Origin: Prunus persica
Taxonomy: Eukaryota; Streptophyta; Magnoliopsida; Rosales; Rosaceae
Length of the DNA: 64,000 nucleotides
NCBI RefSeq assembly: GCF_000346465.2
Contig: NC_034016.1
Location: 1,153,481 to 1,217,480 of the forward strand
Reading direction: 5' to 3'
In this document: piece by piece, positions 23,549 to 34,472 of the stretch
How the letters are laid out: every line of letters begins with the position of its first letter
How positions within the stretch are numbered: position 1 is the first letter of the stretch
Made by a program: the position numbers and the translations under genes
Notes under the pieces: model-generated
The model's database searches: none
Told to the model about the DNA's origin: nothing
The model's input: the letters and a program-made list of their open reading frames with translations, nothing else

Positions 23549-23782
23549 TGTTGGCGTGACTTGTGGATATTGACTTACTTTCCTTACACACCAAGAATTC
23601 CTATTATAATTGTAATTGATTTACTTTAATTCCTGATTTCCTACTGCAAATAGATTTAGGAATTTATTATTTACTTGCCCATTCAGGTTTCGTTGTATTA
23701 TAAATATGACCTCCTACAAGGAGAAGAATACACAGAAAATTCCCACAAACAAATATTCTCTCATAGTTTTCATATTTTAGCA
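23549..23782 (+). repeat. Copia-2 3' LTR
   Basis: 234-bp direct repeat of 19320-19553. The differences seen are A/G at base 15, T/C in GGTTTTGTTG and G/A in ATAAATGTGAC. Confidence 0.95.
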
Positions 23783-23787
23783 GAATC

Positions 23788-25130
23788 TTGTCTCACCATG
23801 AACAAAGAAAGGAAGAATAAAAGGGTAGAGGTCTTGTGGCTAATGGTTCGGCAATTGACAAACATACATTTTATTTTTGCAAATTGTGATTGCAATTGCA
23901 TGTTGTGTTTTCAATTACTTAGTGACGATTTGGCAATTTGCATAAGGAAGTGTTCTTAAAATATAGGCAAGTTTTGGAAAAATTAATACCAATTTTTGGC
24001 CTTGGAATTATAATAAAAATAGTTGATAATTAAAATATTATCATTTCAAAGAAAAATTTAAAAATTTTGTCCCAGTCCGAGCATAAACCAAACACGGGAT
24101 AGTATTATTTTCGTTATCCAGCTTTTCAGTCCGAAGTAGCACCAAACGTAGGTACTTAATTCAGTTTAAACCAAGCCAAGCTAATTCACGACAGTCCCAG
24201 GATTTAGTCCCATCTATAACAGTTCGCCGTACCAAACGACCCCTTATCGACATAGGATTTTCATTGCACATTATAATGGTGTCGGGCTCAAGGGTGGGCT
24301 TGCTCTTGGTGGTTGTGGCTGGTTAGGTTGAGGTGCTTGGCATTGTTGGGGATGAGGGTGGAGGGCTGCAGAGACATAAAGAGAGAGGAAGGAAGTGGTT
24401 GTGGGTTTTCATGTTTTATATTTCAATATTGAAATTTGAATGTTATATATATATATATAATTTTTTTCGAATTCGCTTAAAAAAATGAGTTCTACAAGTG
24501 CCACATCATCATTTAATGGTTTCAACTTATTTTATTCTACATAAGAAGATTCGTAGACGTTCAATCCCAAGAAGCTACAACGATCTTAGAAACAATCACA
24601 AGGTCAGGTTTATGTGTTTGTCTAGATCTATTGGATTGCTAGGTCAATATACGAACTTGACTGTAAGATATGTCTAACCCTAATGGCGTCTGATTAAGTG
24701 ATATATCTTAGCAAAGCAATGTTAGATCTTAATTAGTTTCGAAAGTGAAATTTTAAAACTGTTTTCAACTGCACAGAAAAAAAAAAACACGATTTAGTTA
24801 ACATTGACAACCGGGAACCTCCCATCTTAAGAAAACTCCCAAAAGTTGATTAAACTCAATTATTTACCCTAATTCTTAAGGATTTAGGCTAATGACTGTT
24901 AGGATATTGGAGTTTATTAAGTTGTATGTATATTTATACAATTTCTATTACATTTTTAAATTACTACAATCCCATTACACCTGAAAAGGGCTTTTCATTA
25001 AAGTAATGGACCATCGTATAATCGATTGATCCTCTTCCGCAAAATAACTCCACAATTTGAAGAAAGGCAACAAGATCATAGCCAAAAACAACATCAATAT
25101 TACAGATTTAAACAAGCGACCCCATTGAAG
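23788..25130. other. Intergenic DNA
   Basis: No gene is recognised. 24065-24245 contains words such as AACCAAACACGG and ACCAAACGACCCC, reminiscent of hAT-type MITE termini, but no inverted pair or duplication could be established. Confidence 0.35.
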
Positions 25131-25375
25131 TTAAACTTTTCGGAGTGCAGAAGCAGACAGCAGAATCAAGATTACAAAGATAACAACCGCGACGAAGGCT
25201 GAAACCACAGCGCCGCTGGATTGCTGGCAGAAATCACCAAATTGTTGGCAGATAGCAAGCCAATTTGCATCTGAATTGCCATTGTGAGCCAAGTAAACTA
25301 TGGCAGCCGCAGAAGCAGCACAAGAAGTGTTCAACGTAAGCGCCAGCTATCACATAAATCAACGAATTTCCATGT

Positions 25376-25411
<36 letters not shown>

Positions 25412-26126
25412 GAAGGAATGTCCAAACAAAAGTACGTACACTTAGGGTTAGGGACTAATGTGTAAGAAAATGAGGTAGCTTACAGTGTCAAAAATAAGCA
25501 AGAGAAGCCTTGGAGCAACTGCATGGGGACGAACAATGGTTACAATGGAGAAGGGTAGGGACAGGACTAGGTAGGCGCCCACTATCCCCATTCCTATGAC
25601 GAAAAACCTGCATTTACATATCCAAATTTCAGAGTGTTTAATGTGTTCTATATTATAGTACATGCACAAATGGTGTAAGAAAGCTGGGGATACATAAATA
25701 TGAGTTAAATTGATCAAATTTGGATTTTATGAAACCACACGTTATTTTAGACCATATTACTAACAGAAGTGTTGTTCACAATGTGATACGTAAATATAGT
25801 TTGTAATAGAAAGATATTTAAGAGTGAGGGACGTACATGAAAGTAGGCAAGTCGTCATAACTAGCCTGGAATTGGAAGAACTGTGTGAAGAAAGGAAGAG
25901 TTTGCTCGCTAGACCCCATGGCAATGGCAGCGCCTAGAGCAGCCGCGGTAGCGCCAAGCCTGAGAATGAAGTCGAAAATGGAAATGCCCTTCTTCCATCC
26001 TCCCTTTTGATCATGCATGGGATGAGCTGCTTGTATCCTCACATATGGCGTTTCTCCTTTAGCAACCGTCTTATTTCTTGACTCTGAAATGTTAATTGTG
26101 GTTGAATCACCGCTAGTGCTCTTCAT
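25131..26126 (-). CDS. CASP: Casparian strip membrane domain protein (CASP)
   Basis: Three exons on the minus strand, 26126-25837, 25607-25484 and 25346-25131, join in frame across GT..AG introns to give 209 aa, the normal CASP length. Four membrane spans are visible: after [11 protein letters not shown], at [19 protein letters not shown], around [14 protein letters not shown], and in the C-terminal [18 protein letters not shown]. The first extracellular loop carries the true-CASP signature ([10 protein letters not shown] then YDDLPTF), and the strongly conserved [19 protein letters not shown] and [14 protein letters not shown] are present. Family knowledge: CASPs form the plasma-membrane scaffold in root endodermis that localises lignin deposition for the Casparian strip. 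The start is the ATG before KSTSGDST. No damage is seen. Which CASP paralogue it is cannot be decided. Confidence 0.95.
25380..25409. repeat. (TA)n microsatellite in CASP intron 2
   Basis: About 15 uninterrupted TA units, close to the intron end next to exon 3. Confidence 0.9.
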
Positions 26127-26214
26127 TTTGGCTCAGAAAAAGGACTGTTAAAATTGGACTTAATGGAAGAGATATGGAGAAGCTTTTGTGATTGAACTGT
26201 TGATGGGTTGGGGT

Positions 26215-26222
26215 TTTATATA
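26215..26222 (-). promoter_or_regulatory. TATA box of the CASP gene
   Basis: The minus strand reads TATATAAA about 90 bp upstream of the CASP ATG at 26126. Its position fits a core promoter. Confidence 0.6.
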
Positions 26223-26224
26223 TG

Positions 26225-28916
26225 GAGTGGCAAAATGTGGTTTAGTTTAGGAAGTCGAATTTAGAATTCTCAAGTAAGATATTTCTTTCCGTCTTGCTTT
26301 TCCTTTTAATAAAAAGGGAAGAGAAGTCGTTGATATCTTTTTCCACCAGTCCTATAATTAATCACAAAGTGGAAAAGTGCGACAGGTAGATGTTAGCATG
26401 AAGTGGTTGCATTATAGAATCATGTCAAAACTGCATAAAATTAACAATTAATTAATGCATGCATTAATATGTTTTTAATTTGTGATTCAGTTGACTCAAC
26501 CACACCATTCTACCGTTTCTTTTCCCTCTCTATGATTTAGGTATGCAATAATACGAAAAATGTTACATATACACATAACACGTGAAAAGATTCGAATTTG
26601 GGACATTTTCTAACACTGAAAGAGGTATCTAAGAGATTAGTGGGTAGTTGATTTTTATATTTGCGGTCAATGATTTAATACATTCATGCAATGATGGCCC
26701 CAAATTCATGTTAGGATGGATCCTTTAGAATATATATGAAAGAAATGCTTACGTGCATTAGGTTAGCTGGTTAAAACAATGTTTTTGTCCTTATGAATTT
26801 GAGTTCGATCCTCCTCACGTACATTACATTAGTTTAGAATAGAGTGGTGATTTTCTCCCTCCTCTTTTGTTTACTTACACTCCCTTTTGTTTTTTAAAAA
26901 ATACTTTTTACTATAACAAAAAATGGAGTGTAAGTGGATAAAAGAGGAGCGGGAACATACAATTTCTAATAAAGGGAGTGTAAGTGAACAAAAGATGAGT
27001 GGAAAAATTAACTCCCTTTAGAATATCGTATTTTGAAAAGAAAAAAAAAAGTTATATAAATAAAATTACCAGAATGTAGAAAAATGAAACAATACCGTAA
27101 TGAAACATAAAATGAAAAATTTTTCTCTGTTAATCCTTTGATATCATATATTTACAAATGAAGGGAGGAAGTAAGCACAGGAAATAAATATGAAAAAGGA
27201 TAGATTTTTCAATTACTCAAGAAACTTGAATTCTAATCAAGCCAAGGCACGATGAATTCCAGTGTGGTAGTTACTCCATATAAATTCTTTTATTTGACTT
27301 GAATGAAATAATATATATATTGAAATTTTTTTTGAAGGAATCAGCCCATGATCCTAACTTTGAGCTTTCTTTACACAAAGGGTCTTGACCTAACTTGATA
27401 GGAGTGAACACACCTTGGCAGCTTGGATATCGTGGAATGCAAATTTACAAAACCTGGCTTATTTCCTGTTCAGAAAAACCAAGAATCTGGGTCAAATCCA
27501 AGCAAACCACGCTGACTGACATTGACTATTTTGATACTTGGAATAAAGTTTCATTCCTATTATGTTTCAACTCATTGGGTCAAAACTCATGAAAGGTATT
27601 CAGCCAACCTTAAAGAAATTTAAACCACGTCAGGTCCAATCAATTAAAAAACTCATGAAACTACAATTTGGCCCATGATGAATTCAAGCCCAATCAATGT
27701 CAAAAATGACTGAAATACTATAGGGTTCCAACATAAAACCTATGATCTAATTTTACATAAAGTAAGGTATGTTGTTTTTGTGTGTGTCAGAATGTCCAAT
27801 ACCACCAGATGTGAGCGCCATCCATGGGAAAAATGTTGCGTCCCGAAATTTGCAACGACTCTACAAACCTTTAGAAAGAAAGAACCTTTCCATTTCCGGA
27901 GATTTCCACCACACCAAGCTCCATTGATGCACGACATCATTTGATGATGTGGAGGCAAGGGAGACTTCATTTGCCTTCATCGTTGCTCTCCCACCGCAGC
28001 CTAGTTAGTAGCTCGATCCTTTTCTGCAGAAAAAATATATTATTCTGCTGCATTGCATGGTGAAAAACAATTCAGTCTATATAATATTTATGAGAAATTG
28101 CATGCCACCTTACACGAAAGCTTTCATTATTTATATGCGAGAACAAAGATGTTGGAGAACAAAAATTATTTACGTCACTTGCAAGTAGTAATATGCATTG
28201 AAAACATTGGAACTACAAATAACATTAATACGCTTCGGTGAGTAATTAATCCACCCTAAGAGAAATAGAAACATTATGGAACTTAATTTATGGCAAAATA
28301 ACTAGTAAAGAGAATCTAACATGAAAGATCTTGATGAAGCCATTTTGTTTAGGCAAACTCTGCTCTTTTCTTGGATCTCTTTCCTAGAGAAATGTATTTG
28401 TGGATTTTCTTGGTTGTACGGTAGATTTAATTCTAGATTTTTTTGTTCTTCAAAATAAATTGTGCAATTTTATGTATCGAAAAGAACAGATTACGTGTGC
28501 AAATCGATAGTTGGCTTTGTGTTTTTGGCATTCTTTGTAATTAATCAAGAGAGATTTCACACACTGGATTTTCTCCTCTCGCTTTTGTAGAAAGAGAAAT
28601 TCAAATTTACTTATACTACTCACTCACCCAACATTGAATGTACACAAGAAGAGACAACGAAACACCAAAAATCGTCAGTGGTTCACCTCTCAAAAAAGGG
28701 CACGGACTCTAGTCCACCACATCCCAAACCTAAACAAAACCACCTCATATCAATCTTATAATTGTAACAGCCTCTAACAAATCGTAGGAATACAAGGTTA
28801 TTGCTCAATACATAATGACAGTTTTTTTACCGTCCACATCATCACACTGTTGGATCACTTGAAATTGTCCAGACAACAAAGTTCATCCGCTAAAAATGAA
28901 ACGATTTTCGGTTTTG
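26225..28916. other. Intergenic DNA
   Basis: AT-rich and without a recognisable exon. It contains a SINE-like copy at about 26750, and a short palindromic area at 26870-27010 where ACACTCCCTTTTGTT and its inverse recur, possibly a small MITE without clear ends. Confidence 0.4.
26750..26870 (+). repeat. SINE-like tRNA-derived repeat
   Basis: A-box-like TTAGCTGGTTAA (about 26763) and B-box GAGTTCGATCC (26801-26811) are spaced as in a tRNA-derived Pol III promoter, followed by the pyrimidine stretch CTCCCTCCTC. No duplication was found and the ends are approximate. Confidence 0.4.
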
Positions 28917-28924
28917 TTAATTTT

Positions 28925-29420
28925 TTGGGGTTAATTTCAATTTAGTACCTTGAACTTTTATCTTTAAAGCACATTTTGCCCTGCTCTCTAAATTTTAAGG
29001 ATTACATACCCTAATCTTTTCAATTTTGTGCAATTTGGTTTCGGTGTTAACTTTATCTTTAAAAATTCCGTTAATTGCTTATGTGACAAGCTTGGGTCCC
29101 ACTTATTCACTTCTTTTAATGTCAATTGAAGGGTATTTTGTTAAAAAATGGTTTGGTATTAATGCGTGTAATGTGTTCTTCATGAGCTGGAAGACACCAA
29201 TTATCCTAAAATACTCTTCAACTGACATCGAAATAAGCGAATAGGTGAGACCCATGGATGCCATGAAAGGCAATTAACCAAAATTTTGATGTCAAAGTTA
29301 ACCCCAAAACCAGATTGCAAAATTAAAAAGCTTAGGATATTTAATCGTTAAAATTGACAGTGAAAAGATAAACATGCCTTAAGGGTAAGAGTTCATGATA
29401 CTAAATCAAAATTAACCTTA
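28925..29420. mobile_element. Foldback-like element with long inverted arms
   Basis: The left arm (GGTTAATTTCAATTTAGTACC.. from about 28929) is mirrored by the right arm ending at about 29417 (..CTAAATCAAAATTAACC). Similarity extends inward through nearly the whole element to the centre near 29185, so almost the full 490 bp forms one imperfect hairpin. Paired words include GGGTCCCAC/GTGAGACCC and TCAATTGAAGGGTATTTT/AAAATACTCTTCAACTGA. Non-coding. No target-site duplication was confirmed. Confidence 0.7.
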
Positions 29421-29424
29421 ATTT

Positions 29425-30312
29425 TTTGTATGGGTGATTCTTGAAGGACATAAAAAATGTGTGAAAATTTTCTCTAAAAAATATATGGATGTGCACATAT
29501 GAAATTATTTATAACTCTACTTTGCAACAAAATTCCAAAAATATAAAAATTGTAATTAATTAAAATGAAAGTCAAGTGTAATACTAGAGTCCTAAGAACT
29601 GTTATTTGCATTGTTAAAAATAAGTAGTAAAAAAAAGACCAGAAAAATTAATAAGAGTGATCGTAACATATATTTCTGGTAAATCATCAATTCCATTTTT
29701 GAGAACTCCATGTTATACCTAACGAGGAAGCACTATTTTCTGCTTCATCTTTGTCTTTATCTTGAGACACCCAAAAACCTTCAACATCATCTCCATAGAA
29801 ATCAAAATGTAAAGCAATTACAGATCGATATATGTCATTTTGGTAATGTGTAAAACAATTACGATCTCTTAGACACAGGAGTTTAAGAGATTGTGGTAAT
29901 TCACTGTTGAATATTAATCCAATGGTTCAAAAAAGTTTCTTAAAAAGAGTGCAAGAGTGAGTGAACTAGGTTTTGGGTCATTTTTTGATCGATGAAGAGG
30001 AAGGGTCTAGAAGGGTGGTTTTGAAAAAATCATGGGCTTTTAATCTGCGGGCGTGACTAGGTTTGCACAGATCTTATCCGGTTTTGGTTTCTACCAACCC
30101 CTTGAACGCGTGTTTTATGTTAATTCATTAGAACAAATCTAGACGTTCCCAAATGATTTTCTTCATCCTTATTTGTATATTAACTACCCGTCTAGAAAAG
30201 AAACTCTCCTCAAAGGATTAGCATATCTATGCATGTGGTCAGAGTCAATGTACGAAGGGAAATAAGAAAGATAGTTATGGGATGAAAAATAATGTGCCAA
30301 CCATGGCAACAT
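29425..30312. other. Intergenic DNA, nothing recognised
   Basis: AT-rich, without an exon, repeat boundary or RNA gene that I can support. Confidence 0.4.
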
Positions 30313-30320
30313 AAAAGGAA

Positions 30321-30482
30321 CTGCCAAGGATCCGCTAGTGCAGTGGTATGGAGTATTTACTTTCTCAGGCAAGGTTTTGGGTTTGAGTCCTAGCATTCGT
30401 GTAGTGTGTGTGAGTTTAATATGCTATCGCCCCTCTCAATAGGAAAGGTCCTCAAAAAAATAAATAAATAAATAAATAAATA
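30321..30482 (+). mobile_element. SINE with 8-bp target-site duplication
   Basis: A tRNA-like Pol III promoter: A-box TAGTGCAGTGG at 30336-30346 and B-box GGTTTGAGTCC at about 30372, followed by GTGTGTGAG, a pyrimidine-rich body and a (TAAA)n-type tail. It is flanked by the duplication AAAAGGAA at 30313-30320 and 30483-30490. The size (162 bp) fits plant SINEs. Confidence 0.7.
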
Positions 30483-30489
30483 AAAAGGA

Positions 30490-31065
30490 AAAATAATTCC
30501 ACTAAAAGTCGAGAATTTAATAAGAAGAGAAATTGACAATTCCCTTGTTTAGCAACTTAAGCACATAATTTATTAAATGAGGAATACATAAATCCAAATA
30601 TTAAAATCTTCAATTGCCAAAAATTGAAATGATGGAATCTATTCCGTTATTTTAGAATTCTATGCAATTTTCAATTCCTTCATTCAAAAGAAGAGAAAAG
30701 AAAAGTAACACCTATTGAAATTGACAATGCAATACAAATGTGATAAAGACCGACTCCAAGACCATAACACATGTATATCCAACCAAGCCGACACTCTCGT
30801 CGCAAACACAGACGTAGATATCAAGCATTAGAGTTTTATCCATGGCATCAATTTCAAATATATACATATATGTATATTTCTCTGCTCGTTCATCGAATCA
30901 TCTTAGTGTCCGATAAAACCAACCCCCCAGGTGATAAATCAATAATTAAAAATTAATGTATGATCCAATAATCCCAAAATGAAAATGAGATTTGTACTAT
31001 TTTTATTATATGAAAAAAAAAACAGAAAAAAGAAGACAAATTAGGTGTAGGGGCACATGAGAAAC
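30490..31065. other. Intergenic DNA, nothing recognised
   Basis: AT-rich sequence between the SINE and the callose-synthase-like fragment, with no supportable feature. Confidence 0.4.
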
Positions 31066-31069
31066 CAGG

Positions 31070-31450
31070 TTACCCCCTCCAGTCGTTGGAGCAGCAAGGT
31101 CTTGAATTGCCTGTACCACGGTCGCTGGAGCTGAGATCCAATTGGTGTATCATGTCATTCTGTATGCGTTTTTTATTCTATGGTTTCTCTTTCTATAAAA
31201 ACAACATTTTCACAAACACATTGCATTCATTCAAACGGACAGTCATTAAGAATTAATTAACTAATCAACTCAAAATTTTGAGAAAAATAATTAATTAAGA
31301 TATTAGTAATTGAATGCTATTGATTGATTTGTAGATGACAGAGACGTAGACGCGAGGACGCTCTGTGTTGATCTCGTTCGCGATGAGGAGAATAGGAGCG
31401 ATGGATGCGAGGGCTGAGGGGAAGACCTCATTGTCGAAGACCTCCGTAGA
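31070..31450 (-). pseudogene. Callose synthase (glucan synthase-like) N-terminal fragment
   Basis: The minus strand from about 31450 reads STEVFDNEVFPSALASIAPI, then ILLIANEINTERPRV, matching the conserved N-terminus of CalS/GSL proteins (family pattern ..DSEVVPSSL..IAPILRVANEIE..NPRV). After an intron-like AT stretch, about 31112-31077 reads RQFKTLLLQRLE, the next conserved block. The frame is disturbed (a missing codon after PRV, frame change before RQF) and the rest of the roughly 1900-residue enzyme is absent. It is a broken fragment. The outer LTR element is inserted at its 5' side (31460), and a related block continues at 54940. Confidence 0.6.
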
Positions 31451-31460
31451 GAAGGAGCAC

Positions 31461-31964
31461 TGTTGATGCTCAAAATGGCCTGGCCAATATTGAGTCCAAC
31501 TTGGTGATGAGGTATGTGGAGTTTTCAGCAGGGAAGAGGGCTGAGGCCCTTTGTGAAATAGGCTGGTGGGAGACCTGTAGAAGACAAAATGGTAGAAGCA
31601 ATCGTTAAGCTTCGGACACCGGTGTGGTGCCGGCCGAAGGCTCTCCGATGCCTAAGTCAGCTATAAGTGGTAACTTTGGCAGAGTAACAGTAAGTGAGAA
31701 AGTAGTTACCCCTTTTTACTTGGGTACTGTTCCCTATTTATAGGGAGGTGAAAGTAGGAGGTTTGCACAAAGTTTCAATGTAGGACTTTGTGCAAGTCGT
31801 GGTGGTGGTGACACATGTCCTGGAGATTAGGTTTGGCAGTTGAGAGCTTCGGCAGGTGTTTGGCACATCGAAAGTGTGTCTTCCTTCGGCAGAGAAGAAG
31901 GCGTGGCTGCCTTGGTGCTAGTAGCTTTGATGCTGGGTCTGCTCGGTTCACTATGGTGTAAACA
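31461..31964 (-). repeat. Outer element 3' LTR
   Basis: 504 bp, TGTTGATGCTC..GTGTAAACA on the plus strand. A TATA box is readable on the minus strand at 31734-31743 (CTATAAATAG), supporting minus-strand transcription. Confidence 0.92.
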
Positions 31965-31980
31965 GTAGTCCCCCAAGTTC
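31965..31980 (-). other. Outer element polypurine tract
   Basis: The minus strand reads GAACTTGGGGGACTAC immediately before the 3' LTR, a purine-rich plus-strand primer site. Confidence 0.7.
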
Positions 31981-34472
31981 GCGGTCGAGAAGTAACTTCT
32001 GGGTTGGGAACTTGTGAGTTTTTGTGCAATCGTGACCGAGCATTCCAGCTTCATTGGGAGCCGTAGGGCACTCCCTAGTCCCCCAAGTTGGCAAGCTAGG
32101 AGTTGTGTCAACACATGGAATGTGTGATACAAGCTGTGTGAGCCTCTAGAACTATTGGTAGCTGGGTACCTGGGCATTCTGCAGGTAGGCTGCTAGGAGC
32201 TGGGTCCATGGGTGTTAGGGGCTAAGCCTTGGCAAGGGAAGGATTGGGTGAGTAAGTCTTCTCCTTCCATGGCCCTTGCCGTTTGGCAAGGTCCTAGTCC
32301 TTTTTTTTTTTTTGGTGGGAAACACGGCAGCTAGACCTTCGGCAGGCTGAGGCTTTGGAAAATTTGGGGGCTCTCGTCTCCGTCCACGATTCCTGCCGTT
32401 CGGCAAGGTCCTAGCCCTTTTTTTTTTCTTTTGTGGGGAGCTCGGGAGCTAGACCCTTTTCTGCTGGGCCCTTTCAGAGTGGGCTGGGCCATGACACGGA
32501 CCGCACAGTAGCCTAGGGTTTGAGATTGAGAAGGGTCCACCCCTTTTGCCTGTAGCTTCGGTAGGGTCTCGAGTGGCGTGTTCAGAGCTGGGCCGTTAGT
32601 AGGAGGCCTTTGGTTCAGCAAGGCTTGGAGCTGGTGTTTTTGGAGACAAGAAGGTGTGCGCATAGGACTAGGCCTTTGGTCAAAGAGTGAGAAATTTTGG
32701 TATGTGCTTGGAGTCGGGCCTATTGGGAGAAATGGCTTACAAAAGGAGTGAGCATATGTTAGTCATTACATAGCCCTTGCCGTTCAGCAAGGATGATGTT
32801 GGGAAAAACAATTTGCTGCAAGGCAAGGGGCTGGGCGATTGGGGTTGGACCATTGGGGCTGGGCCCTTGGTGTGTTGTGAATAGCTAGGGTTTTGGAAGT
32901 GTACTTCTCTCTTTTTTTTTTTTTTTAGAACCGGCCGTGCAGGAAGTCTTTGGAAGAAAGTTTCGGCAGTTGGAGACCCCTCATGTGAACGACATTGTTG
33001 TTTGGCAAAAAGGGAGTTGGCGAAAATCTGTCTTCGGCTATTACTCAAGCCCTTCACTTGGTTCATTTCAACCCCTGCCGAATGGCAAGGGTGGCTCAAA
33101 ATTTTCTGTAGAACCGAGATTTGTTCAAGGTGAGAGCTTGGGGCTGTGTTGTTTCTCTTTCTTTTTTTTTTTTTTTTTGCCTTGGCAAGCATAGCTAGGT
33201 TGGCTTGTAGCCAGGTCTTGTTGAGACGAGAGTTTTGCGAAGCCGTTTTTCTCTGATCAACCCTTGCTGTTCGACAAGGGTGGGCTGGGAAGTGTGTTGT
33301 TTCAGCAAATAGGCTGAGTCCATGAGTTTTTGTTGTTGCAGGGTTTGGCGGGTGTGGCCTTAGTTCTCGACAAGCAAAGAAAGGACATTGGAGGAAGAGA
33401 AGTTGCAACAAATCTTGCACGTCACAGGTCGATGTGGCTAAGCAAGAGAATGCCGAAGGCAAAGGGGATGCCGAAGGCGACACAAAGATTGCATGTCGTA
33501 AGGCCATGAGGGTGCCGAAGGTGACACAAGATGTGGCTAGGCACAGAGGTGCCGAAGGCGACACAAAGCTTCCATGTCGTAAGGCGATGTGACTTGGCAC
33601 GAGGGTGCCGAATGCGACACAAATCTTGCACGTCGCAAGGCAATGTGGCTAGGCACGGGGGTGCCGAAAGCGACCCAAAGCTTGCATGTCGTAAGGCGAT
33701 GTGGCTAGGCACGGGGGTGCTGAAGGAGACACAAAGCTTGCATGTCGCAAGGTGATGTGGCTAGGCACGAGGGTGCCGAAGGTGGCATAAAGCTTGCATG
33801 TTGCAAGGCGATGAGGCTAGGCACAAGGGTACCGAAGGATACACAAAGCTTGCATGTCGCAAGACGATGTGGCTAGGCACGAAGTTACCGAAGGATACAC
33901 AAAGCTTGCATGTCACAAGGCGATGTGCCTAGGCCCGAGGGTGCCGAAGGTGTAAAGCTTGCGTGTTGCAAAAGAAGGTGCCAAAGGGCAAGGGGTGCCG
34001 AAGACATTTGCATGTCGCAAGGAAATTGCCGAAGGCATTTGACTTGCATTTCATGAGATAAAATGTCAAAGGTGGCACAATGTGCTTAGGCACGGGGGTA
34101 AGGCAAAGGAGATGCCGAAGGCACGAGGGTGCTGAAGTGAAGAAATGGATATGTGTCCCCTTTTTTTGGAATTATTATTATTTAGGAAAAACAATAATAA
34201 TTTTTTATTTTTTTATTTTTGAAATAGTGGCAGACCATACCAATTTGATGAGTTTGGAAGGGGTCATCTCCTACCTTCAGCACAACGCCTGCCGAACGGT
34301 AGGTGTGACGTCACGTTGCCAAGGGAATTTTGCTGTCGTTAGAGTTGGATTTGGGTTGTCCCATAGCTTCGGACAACGGCCTACCGATTAGAAGGTGTGA
34401 CGTCCCTGCCGTTCGGCAGGGTCCGTGTCGAAGTAAATTGGGGGGGTCTCTCTCATCAATTAGGGATGTGGG
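31981..34472 (-). repeat. Outer element 3' internal region, palindrome- and tandem-rich, non-coding
   Basis: No retroviral protein is encoded. The region is GC-richer than its surroundings and studded with imperfect palindromes of the type CCCTTGCCGTTCGGCAAGGG (about 32273, 32391, 32773, 33071, 33261, 34404). It also has long A/T tracts next to short unique blocks, and a 56-bp tandem array (33421-34010). Similar sequence follows the related LTR at 56366, so the pattern is a family trait. Confidence 0.7.
33421..34010. repeat. 56-bp tandem repeat array
   Basis: About ten units of the type GATGTGGCTAGGCACGAGGG + TGCCGAAGG.. + ACACAAAGCTTGCATGTCG. The GCAC-GGGTGCC landmark falls at 33541, 33597, 33653, 33709 and 33765, exactly 56 bp apart. 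The edges are degraded. It lies inside the outer element near its 3' end. Confidence 0.9.

Larger units (their letters stand above)
19320..23782 (+). mobile_element. Ty1-copia retrotransposon 2, recent, damaged
   Basis: A complete 4.46-kb element: identical-length LTRs (234 bp each) with TG..CA ends, initiator-Met-type PBS, polypurine tract, and a perfect 5-bp duplication GAATC (19315-19319 and 23783-23787). The LTRs differ at three positions that I could find (about 1.3%), so it is younger than copia-1. It is short for a copia element because most of gag is missing. The polyprotein has one frameshift and two stops. Confidence 0.95.

Noticed and set aside
24061..24250. A possible hAT-type MITE.
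   Set aside because: Terminus-like words are present, but no convincing inverted repeat pair or 8-bp duplication could be found by eye.
32737..33600. A 287-codon minus-strand frame in the outer element.
   Set aside because: It runs through T tracts and the 56-bp tandem array with no domain-like pattern. Long frames are expected by chance in such GC-richer repeats.
33421..34010. Regular repeat spacing reminiscent of a CRISPR array.
   Set aside because: Units are contiguous and diverged along their whole length with no unique spacers, and the context is a plant retroelement.
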